Of a stretch of 17,227 nt of DNA, positions 7,764-13,346 are shown piece after piece. The stretch is from the NCBI GenBank assembly GCA_039680225.1, contig JBDKTK010000147.1:1-17227 (forward strand), in the 5' to 3' direction. The first letter of the stretch is position 1. Each line of letters begins with the position of its first letter. The DNA is from JBDKTK01 sp039680225 (GTDB lineage Bacteria; Desulfobacterota; Syntrophia; Syntrophales; UBA4778). A program made the translations under genes and the position numbers. The notes below the pieces were generated by a model that saw only the letters and a list, made by a program, of their open reading frames with translations, was not told the origin of the DNA and made no database searches.

Positions 7764-8856
7764 TCAGCTGAGCAGATATGCCTCGATGAAGCCGTCTATG
7801 TCGCCGTCCAGCACGCGGTTTACATTCCCGACTTCCTTGTTGGTCCTGTGGTCCTTGATCAGCTTGTACGGGTGGAGGACGTACGACCGGATCTGGCTTC
7901 CCCAGGCGATGTCTTTCTTTGTTTTCTCCATCGCCTGTATCTTCTCGTTCTGCTCGCGCAGTTTGAGTTCGTAGATTCTCGATCGCAGCACCTTCATCGC
8001 CATCGCCCTGTTCTTGTGCTGGCTGCGTTCGTTCTGGCACTGGACGACGATGCCGGTGGGGATATGCGTGATACGAACGGCCGAATCCGTTTTATTGACA
8101 TGCTGTCCCCCGGCGCCGGTCGACCTGTATGTATCAACTTTCAGGTCTTTCTCATCAATGTCTATCACAATACGGTCGTCTATTTCCGGGTAGACGAACA
8201 CTGATGCGAATGAGGTATGGCGCCGGGCCCCGGCGTCGAAAGGGGATATCCTTACCAGGCGGTGGATGCCGATTTCGGCCCTGGCGTACCCGTAAGCGTA
8301 CTCTCCCTCGATCGTCAGGGTCACGCTCTTCACTCCCGCCTCCTCGCCGGGCTGGTAGTCTATGATAGACGTCTTGAATCCCTTCTTCTCGGCCCAGCGC
8401 AGGTACATGCGCAGCAGCATCTCCGCCCAGTCCTGGGCTTCGGTCCCGCCCGCCCCGGCGTGGATCGCGAGGATGGCATTATGGGAATCCTCTTCCCGGC
8501 TCATCATCATCCGCAATTCTTCATCGCGGACTGAGTCCCTGAGCTTTTCCAGGTCGTTGCCTACCTCGTCCATGACCTCTTCATCGTTTTCGGCGCGGGC
8601 AAGGTCAAAAAGGACCTCGAGTTCGGCAGCGCTTTTATTCTTGCTGTTCCAGCTCTCGATGGCGTTTTCCAGCCTTGTTTTCTCGCGCAGCGTTTCCTTG
8701 GCCCTCTCGGGATCGTTCCAGAAATCGGCCCTGGCGATAACGGCGTCGAGCTCCTTTATTTTTTTCTCCTTGGCTTCAAGGTCAAAGATAGCTCCTGAGG
8801 TGGTCGATCTTCCCCCTCAAGTCTTTTAATACTTCCGAGATTTCTTCAATCTGCAT
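7764..8856 (-). CDS. prfB: Peptide chain release factor 2, with programmed +1 frameshift
   Basis: RF2 recognises UGA and UAA stop codons and triggers peptide release. Translation begins at ATG 8856 (GGGAGG six bases upstream). It reads 24 codons to an in-frame TGA (8784-8782), shifts +1 there, and continues from GAC at 8783 to the TGA ending at 7764, giving 363 aa; E. coli RF2 has 365. Numbered on the fused protein, the stop-codon-reading SPF is at about 204-206 and the catalytic GGQ at about 249-251, almost exactly the E. coli positions. The first 11 bases overlap the end of lnt, suggesting coupled translation. An internal ATG at 8573 starts the longest uninterrupted frame, but it is not the true start because it would drop about 94 N-terminal residues of domain 1. 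Confidence 0.97.
8781..8796 (-). promoter_or_regulatory. RF2 programmed +1 frameshift site
   Basis: On the minus strand the sequence AGGAGC TAT CTT TGA C carries all known elements: an internal Shine-Dalgarno-like AGGAG (8796-8792), the slippery CTT (8787-8785), and the weak stop context TGAC (8784-8781). Spacing is identical to the E. coli prfB site (AGGGGG TAT CTT TGA C). Known mechanism: low RF2 slows termination at UGA, and tRNA-Leu slips from CUU to UUU, so RF2 controls its own synthesis. Confidence 0.95.
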
Positions 8857-10426
8857 GTTTGACCTCCCGATATTTTTTTCTCAAGCGTACGGTTGCCGGG
8901 ACGCAGACCAGGATTGCGAAGCTCAATGGCACCGGCCAGTTCCCGAATTCCGAATAAAAAGTTTTTATATTGACGAACCCGACGGACCCCTCCAGTTTTG
9001 CGGGCTCGAACAGGTTCGTGCTTGCGGCTACCCTCCCGCACGGGTCGATAACGGCGCTGATGCCCGTGTTGGCGCTGCGCGCAATATACATGCGGTTTTC
9101 CACCGCGCGGAAAACGAGCATGCCCAGGTGCTGGTAGGGGGCGGACGACCTTCCGAACCAGGCGTCGTTGGTTATGTTGACGAGCAGCTGCGCCCCGGCC
9201 TTCTTGTATTCCCGGCTTATCTCCGGGAATATGGATTCATAGCAGATGAGCACGCCCACTTTCTTGTCCCCGATCTGCAGGGGATGGAACCCGCTGCCCG
9301 TGTTGAAATCGCTCATCCCGGGCAGCAGCTGCCCCAGGAAGGGTAATATCGATCTGAACGGCATGTATTCGCCGAAAGGGACGAGGTGCATTTTATCGTA
9401 CCTGCCCAGGATGACCCCCGAATTGGAGACGGCAAAGGCGCTGTTCATGTAACTGGTGCGGCCCGATTTCGTTTCGTAGCTGGGGCTGCCGAGGATGAGA
9501 TAGTCGTTGCGGCCCCGGGCGACGGAAACGATGTCGCGGTGCTTGTCGTCGATATCCTGGAAAAAGAACGGCGTCGTCGTTTCGGGCCAGATAACCAGGC
9601 CCGGCTCCGGTGCGGGCCCGCCGGCGGACAACCGGAGAAATGTATTAAGGCTCTCGCGCTCGAACTTCTCATTCCACTTGATGCTCTGGTCGATATTACC
9701 CTGGACTATTGTCGTTTTTATGCGGGGCGTTGCGGTTGCAGCAGCGCCGATCGACTGCAGTCTCCATTGACCGTAAAACATCGCCGCGGAGATGAGCGCC
9801 GCACACAATGCGATTGCCGCCGCCGCTTTCTTCCATTCGGGGGCGCACTCATAGGCGCGGTAAAGGAGCGCGTTCACCAGCACAATCAGGAAACTGATTC
9901 CGTACACTCCGAATAAATCTGCCGTCTGGACCAGGCCCAGGTTGCCGATTTGCGAATAGCCGAGGTTTTCCCACGGGAAGCCCGTGAAGAGGTTGGACTT
10001 CGCAAACTCCACGACGACCCAGAGCGGGGGCGCGGCAACGAATTCGGGGACGCCCGCCCTCTTCAGCCAATAGACCCCTGCGCCGAATAAGGAGAGATAG
10101 CCTGCCAGGGCGGCGGAAATCGCAGCCACCGCGAGCACGCCCATGTAAACGGGGAGGTAGCCGTACTTGACCACCACTATGCCCATCCAGTACACGATCC
10201 CGACATTGAAAATCATGCCGGCCGCAAAAGTCAGTTTCAGCGCATCCTTGATCCCCCCGGCCCTGTTGAGCGCGTAAAAGAGCGGCGCCAGGGCGATCCA
10301 GGCCGTGAGATGGAATCCGAATTTCGGGAAAGACAGGAACAGGAGCAAACCGCTCAGGGCCGCGGCGCCCCAGGCCCTGGCGTCCCTGTTGCCTTCCCGT
10401 TTGCATTTTTGGGTAACCGATTTCAT
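8846..10426 (-). CDS. lnt: Apolipoprotein N-acyltransferase
   Basis: Lnt adds the third acyl chain to the N-terminal cysteine of lipoproteins in the inner membrane. The 526 aa protein has about eight hydrophobic helices in residues 18-225 and a periplasmic nitrilase-like domain at about 235-490. The catalytic triad is intact: E282 (WPETTTPF), K345 (DKMHLVPFGEY) and C395 (CYESIF). The WNEK motif after VQGNIDQ, near residue 251, is the flexible arm seen in Lnt. A last hydrophobic segment lies near 500-515. Its ATG overlaps the ybeX stop as ATGA, and its own stop overlaps the prfB start by 11 bases, so three genes in a row are likely coupled. It implies a diderm cell with triacylated lipoproteins, in line with the two lipoprotein genes in the window. 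Confidence 0.97.
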   Translation of the reverse strand: MKSVTQKCKREGNRDARAWGAAALSGLLLFLSFPKFGFHLTAWIALAPLFYALNRAGGIKDALKLTFAAGMIFNVGIVYWMGIVVVKYGYLPVYMGVLAVAAISAALAGYLSLFGAGVYWLKRAGVPEFVAAPPLWVVVEFAKSNLFTGFPWENLGYSQIGNLGLVQTADLFGVYGISFLIVLVNALLYRAYECAPEWKKAAAAIALCAALISAAMFYGQWRLQSIGAAATATPRIKTTIVQGNIDQSIKWNEKFERESLNTFLRLSAGGPAPEPGLVIWPETTTPFFFQDIDDKHRDIVSVARGRNDYLILGSPSYETKSGRTSYMNSAFAVSNSGVILGRYDKMHLVPFGEYMPFRSILPFLGQLLPGMSDFNTGSGFHPLQIGDKKVGVLICYESIFPEISREYKKAGAQLLVNITNDAWFGRSSAPYQHLGMLVFRAVENRMYIARSANTGISAVIDPCGRVAASTNLFEPAKLEGSVGFVNIKTFYSEFGNWPVPLSFAILVCVPATVRLRKKYREVKHAD

Positions 10427-11256
10427 TGAACTGCCGGCGCGGCCTCTTGAACTTTTTTCCTGATCTTCACTTTCTTGATGCTCCGCTCGTCCGCGGAATC
10501 GATGGTGATTTCCAGGTTTTCATAGGGGATCGTCTCTCCCGCAGCCGGTATCCTCTTGATCAGGAACAGGATGAAACCTGCAAGGGTTTCAAATTTGCCC
10601 TCCGGTATCTTGATGTTGAAATACTCCTCGACTTTCTCAATCTCAATGCGGCTGTCGATCAGGACGGACCCGTCGGGCAAAGGCATTATTTCCTGCTCCG
10701 CCGTGTCATGCTCGTCGTGTATCTCGCCCACGATCTCTTCCAGCAGGTCCTCAAGAGTCACCAGGCCGGAAGTCCCGCCGTACTCGTCAATCACGATCGC
10801 CATGTGGTATTTGCGGTACCTCAATTCCGAAAGGAGCAGGTGGATGTTCTTGGTCTCGGGGATGTAGTACGGTTTCTGCAGGACGGAGACAAGCTCCTCT
10901 TCCGTGATCAGCCGGGACCAGTACTTCAGGAGGTCCTTGACGTTCAGGATGCCTATTATGTTGTCGATGCTCTCCTGGTAAACGGGGATGCGCGTGTGGC
11001 CGTGCTCCGCGATTGTCTTCGTGATCTCCTCGATGGGGCAGTCGCTGCGGATTGCCACGATTTCGGTCCGCGGTATCATCACTTCCCGGACGATGGTCTC
11101 CCGGAACTCCAGGATGCTCTGGATCATCTGCCCGGAATGCTCGTCGATGAGGCCGCTTTCCTCGCCCTCGTCGATTATTGTCTGGATTTCCTTTTCAAGC
11201 CTGGCTTGTTCGTCCCTGAAGCTGAGCCCGAAAAAATCCCTTAACCATGTCGTCAA
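10423..11256 (-). CDS. ybeX: CBS-domain CorC/HlyC family protein (YbeX-like)
   Basis: 277 aa soluble protein without a DUF21 membrane part, like E. coli YbeX/CorC. It has a CBS pair (about 55-110, starting at VMIPR 59-63, and about 125-178, with HMAIVIDEYGGTSGLVT at 151-167) followed by a CorC_HlyC domain (about 190-270, ETLAGFIL). YbeX has been linked to Mg2+/Co2+ handling and to ribosome metabolism; the exact role is unsettled. The start is doubtful. The frame's first standard codon is TTG 11256, but the strong AAGGAG at 11280-11275 lies 18 bases before it. An in-frame ATC at 11265 sits 9 bases from that site and would add three residues. The stop overlaps lnt (ATGA), and the upstream radical SAM stop is about 30 bases away. 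Confidence 0.93.
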   Translation of the reverse strand: MTTWLRDFFGLSFRDEQARLEKEIQTIIDEGEESGLIDEHSGQMIQSILEFRETIVREVMIPRTEIVAIRSDCPIEEITKTIAEHGHTRIPVYQESIDNIIGILNVKDLLKYWSRLITEEELVSVLQKPYYIPETKNIHLLLSELRYRKYHMAIVIDEYGGTSGLVTLEDLLEEIVGEIHDEHDTAEQEIMPLPDGSVLIDSRIEIEKVEEYFNIKIPEGKFETLAGFILFLIKRIPAAGETIPYENLEITIDSADERSIKKVKIRKKVQEAAPAVQ

Positions 11257-11285
11257 CCGGCTGATGGCTCTCGTCTCCTTTTAAT

Positions 11286-12158
11286 TCAAAGCGCTCTTAA
11301 AAATTCCGGTTTCAGGATGCCCGGATCTCCAATGCGGATCACATTTTCGATAAGGCTGAGGACCTGCTCCTTTTCCTCCGGGAGCTTCGCCCGGACCGGC
11401 AGGTAGTTTGAGGCGTGATTGCTCGTGAAAAAGCAATTTGTAAATTCAGAATTCGCGATCATGATGCCCAGTTCGGCGATCAGGCCGAACTTGCCGGGCA
11501 GCCTGAAGCTGCCGCTCATTTGTTCCTCGTAAAGCGGGGTCCCCGGGACGACCATCACGGTCAGCGCTCCCACGAAATCAGGGTCTATCTCCGTGAGCAA
11601 TTTCGCCGTATCCAGCGCGTGCTCGCGGCTTTGTTCAACACCGGCTATGCCGAGCAAAACTGTGGCGGACAGGGCTATCCCGGCCTCCTTCACCCTCCGG
11701 CCCGCTTCCAGCATTTTCGCCCGGTCGGAGCCCTTCTGCACCCTTTTCAGGACTTCATCGTTTCCCGACTCAATGCCGAGGTAAATTATCCCGAGGCCCG
11801 CCTCCCTGAGTTCGACCAGGTCGGCAACGCTCTTGCGGAGGATGCTTTTCGCATTGGCGTAAACGCCGATCCTCTGCAGGCCCCTGATGTTCTCTTTTAT
11901 TTTGAGGAGAATCCCCTTGAGCCTTTCCTGGGGGATGATCAGTGCGTCTCCGTCGCACAGGAAGACTTTATCGATCCTGCGGTAATGCGATGCCTCGATT
12001 ATATCCTCTTCGATTTCCGCGTCAGTCTTGATGCGGAATTTCTTTTCCTTGTATGCCCGGCAGAACGTGCACTTGTTGTGCGAGCAGCCCACCGTGACCT
12101 GCACGAGGAGGCTCGCCGCCTCGCTGGGCGGGCGTATTATCATGCCTTCGTATTTCAT
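11286..12158 (-). CDS. Radical SAM enzyme with CX4CX2C motif
   Basis: Radical SAM protein of about 290 aa, SAM- and 4Fe-4S-dependent, substrate unknown. The cluster motif GCSHNKCTFC (C25, C30, C33 from ATG 12158) has CX4CX2C spacing instead of the usual CX3CX2C. Next come a DGDAL strand-2 motif (about 70-74), YLGIESGND (about 127-135), and a barrel C-terminal half with VVPGTPLYEE. It is short: I see no B12-binding, SPASM or other auxiliary Cys-cluster domain. The start is either ATG 12158, one base after the stop of the upstream Cys-rich gene and 12 bases after GGGGGAG, or TTG 12167, only 3 bases after that site. I prefer the ATG. It is the second gene of the minus-strand run leading to ybeX-lnt-prfB. 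Confidence 0.9.
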   Translation of the reverse strand: MKYEGMIIRPPSEAASLLVQVTVGCSHNKCTFCRAYKEKKFRIKTDAEIEEDIIEASHYRRIDKVFLCDGDALIIPQERLKGILLKIKENIRGLQRIGVYANAKSILRKSVADLVELREAGLGIIYLGIESGNDEVLKRVQKGSDRAKMLEAGRRVKEAGIALSATVLLGIAGVEQSREHALDTAKLLTEIDPDFVGALTVMVVPGTPLYEEQMSGSFRLPGKFGLIAELGIMIANSEFTNCFFTSNHASNYLPVRAKLPEEKEQVLSLIENVIRIGDPGILKPEFLRAL

Positions 12159-12159
12159 A

Positions 12160-12369
12160 TTATTCAATAACTCCCCCGTAGGGGTTTATCTTTTCATCAA
12201 CCGCGCACTTCGGGCAGAAGGCCTTTGTGTCCACATGCCCGCACCCGTAGCCCCACAAATCGAATTTCCGGCAGTCCCTGCACAGGGGGATCCCGCAGCC
12301 GTCGCAGTAAATAACGGAATCATTCTTTCCGCAGAAGAGGCATTTTTCCGTGCCGTCCGTGATCCTCAC
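12160..12369 (-). CDS. Small Cys-rich, probably zinc-binding protein
   Basis: 69 aa with nine cysteines and a nearby histidine in metal-ligand spacing: C10-x2-C13, C22-x2-C25, C30-x2-C33, C43-x-H45 and C52-x2-C55. This suggests two interleaved zinc sites, as in B-box, RING-like or double zinc-ribbon folds. FDLWGYGCGHVD (36-47) looks like a conserved core. I cannot name a family with confidence. GTG 12369 is the start, with GGAGG six bases upstream and no competing start. It is the first gene after a likely promoter and directly precedes the radical SAM gene (one base to its ATG), so the two should be translated together. It could be an adaptor, a metal-delivery partner, or unrelated to the enzyme. 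Confidence 0.8.
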   Translation of the reverse strand: MRITDGTEKCLFCGKNDSVIYCDGCGIPLCRDCRKFDLWGYGCGHVDTKAFCPKCAVDEKINPYGGVIE

Positions 12370-12393
12370 TTAAAACCTCCATTTTTTTCGAAC

Positions 12394-12420
12394 TTTATAT
12401 CAGGGATGGCCAAAAGGCAA
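12394..12420 (-). promoter_or_regulatory. Likely extended -10 promoter for the Cys-rich/radSAM/ybeX/lnt/prfB run
   Basis: On the minus strand TGA-TATAAA gives an extended -10 element (TATAAA at 12399-12394, TG one base before it). TTGCCT (12420-12415) is a possible -35 at a short 15-base spacing. It stands about 25 bases upstream of the GTG of the first gene in the run. Confidence 0.5.
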
Positions 12421-12518
12421 GCCTCCTCCCGTATTTTCACCGCCGTGCGGCGCGCCCTTTTCAAGCCGGGGCGGAAATGGTATGAGTGACAAACATCCTC
12501 GCCGGGAGAATCCTTCTG

Positions 12519-12971
12519 ATGAAAAAACTATTTATCTTTCTGCTTTGCGCCGGGCTGCTGATGTCCTGCGCCGCCGGACAAAAAAGAACGGCGGATGAAG
12601 GCATCACCATTTCCATCAATGCCGCCCGGTCCGATGCGTGCCGCAGGATCGCGGACTTCCTCAAAGCGGAGGGCTATGCCATCGAGCATGTCAATCCCGC
12701 AACAGGTTATATTGAAACCCGTCCCCGGAGGTCCACTTACGAGCCCGTCATAAGAAAAATATCCACGATCGAATCGCAGTTCATGTCCGCCGCGGAGATG
12801 AGCCTGTGGGGCCCGCTTATGTGCACGACCGTTATAAAGGCAGCCGCGCCGCAACCGGGGAAACTGCTCATCAAGGCCAGCATCTACAAGGATAATCTGG
12901 AACTTGATTTCCTGCGCTCGGCCAAGCTTACGGACTATTACGCCCGGGAAATAGCACGAATACTCAAGTAG
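12519..12971 (+). CDS. Small lipoprotein, function unknown
   Basis: 150 aa with a clear lipoprotein signal peptide: MKK, a hydrophobic stretch, then LLMSC with C17 as the lipidated residue. The mature part of about 134 aa has a mixed alpha/beta pattern and no motif I can assign; it includes YIETRPRR near 67-74 and ends in a helix with YYAREIARIL. Upstream GTG 12486 is in frame, but ATG 12519 has GGGAG 10 bases before it and puts the charged n-region of the signal peptide at the very start, so I use it. Residue +2 after the Cys is Ala, so by the Asp rule of E. coli it would go to the outer membrane. It is transcribed divergently from the Cys-rich gene and stands alone. Confidence 0.8.
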   Translation: MKKLFIFLLCAGLLMSCAAGQKRTADEGITISINAARSDACRRIADFLKAEGYAIEHVNPATGYIETRPRRSTYEPVIRKISTIESQFMSAAEMSLWGPLMCTTVIKAAAPQPGKLLIKASIYKDNLELDFLRSAKLTDYYAREIARILK

Positions 12972-13004
12972 GCCGCGCCTGCCGTCTGACCCTTTCCCCT
13001 GATC

Positions 13005-13043
13005 TCCCTCGCCCCTGGTGGAATAGGGCCGGGGTGAGAGGGA
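13005..13043 (+). repeat. GC-rich imperfect palindrome, terminator-like or REP-like
   Basis: TCCCTCGCCCC (13005-13015) pairs with GGGGTGAGAGGGA (13031-13043) through 11 pairs, one of them G-T, with a two-base bulge and a 15-base loop. It lies 33 bases after the lipoprotein stop. An A-run (13048-13054) follows rather than a T-run, so it is not a textbook terminator on the plus strand. The composition resembles dispersed CCCTC...GAGGG palindromes of many proteobacterial genomes; copy number cannot be judged from one window. Confidence 0.45.
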
Positions 13044-13047
13044 ATAT

Positions 13048-13081
13048 AAAAAAAGGGTTAACTCACCGGAGTTAACCCTTT
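13048..13081 (-). terminator. Intrinsic terminator of the tRNA-Val/tRNA-Asp unit
   Basis: Perfect 13-bp inverted repeat AAAGGGTTAACTC (13052-13064) and GAGTTAACCCTTT (13069-13081) with a four-base loop. Read on the minus strand it ends in seven T (13054-13048), partly shared with the stem base. It starts 7 bases after the CCA end of tRNA-Asp. On the plus strand the downstream sequence is TCTATTT, so weak activity for the lipoprotein gene is possible. Confidence 0.85.
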
Positions 13082-13088
13082 CTATTTA

Positions 13089-13165
<77 letters not shown>

Positions 13166-13180
13166 GCATATTTACATTTA

Positions 13181-13256
13181 TGGTAGGCGGAACAGGACTT
13201 GAACCTGTGACATCCACGGTGTAAGCGTGGCGCTCTCCCAGCTGAGCTATCCGCCC
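13181..13256 (-). tRNA. tRNA-Val (anticodon TAC)
   Basis: 76 bases with encoded CCA at 13183-13181. The acceptor GGGCGGA pairs with TCCGCCT (first pair G-U). The D arm GCTCAGCTGGGAGAGC is canonical. The anticodon loop CTTACAC gives TAC, and the T loop is TTCAAGT. It is first in the minus-strand tRNA unit, with a sigma70-like promoter about 20 bases upstream of the mature 5' end. Confidence 0.97.
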
Positions 13257-13275
13257 CCGGTCTCGAAGGGCACTG

Positions 13276-13304
13276 ATTCTGCACAGGACTGCGAAAATTG
13301 TCAA
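13276..13304 (-). promoter_or_regulatory. Sigma70-type promoter of the tRNA unit
   Basis: On the minus strand a perfect TTGACA (13304-13299) is followed after exactly 17 bases by CAGAAT (13281-13276; 4 of 6 matches to TATAAT). Transcription would begin near 13269, about 13 bases before the tRNA-Val 5' end. A 7-bp AT-rich hairpin (13303-13319) borders and slightly overlaps the -35 box. Confidence 0.7.
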
Positions 13305-13346
13305 GCAATAAAATTGCTTTTTCTCAATCCTTTAGAGCCCTTGATA

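Noticed and set aside
7764..8573. prfB as a truncated gene or pseudogene starting at ATG 8573
   Set aside because: Upstream sequence in the same frame and the 24-codon leader encode the normal RF2 N-terminus, joined by a canonical programmed frameshift site.
13303..13319. The AT-rich hairpin followed by T on the plus strand as a plus-strand terminator
   Set aside because: No plus-strand gene reads into it; the only plus-strand coding gene ends more than 300 bases earlier.
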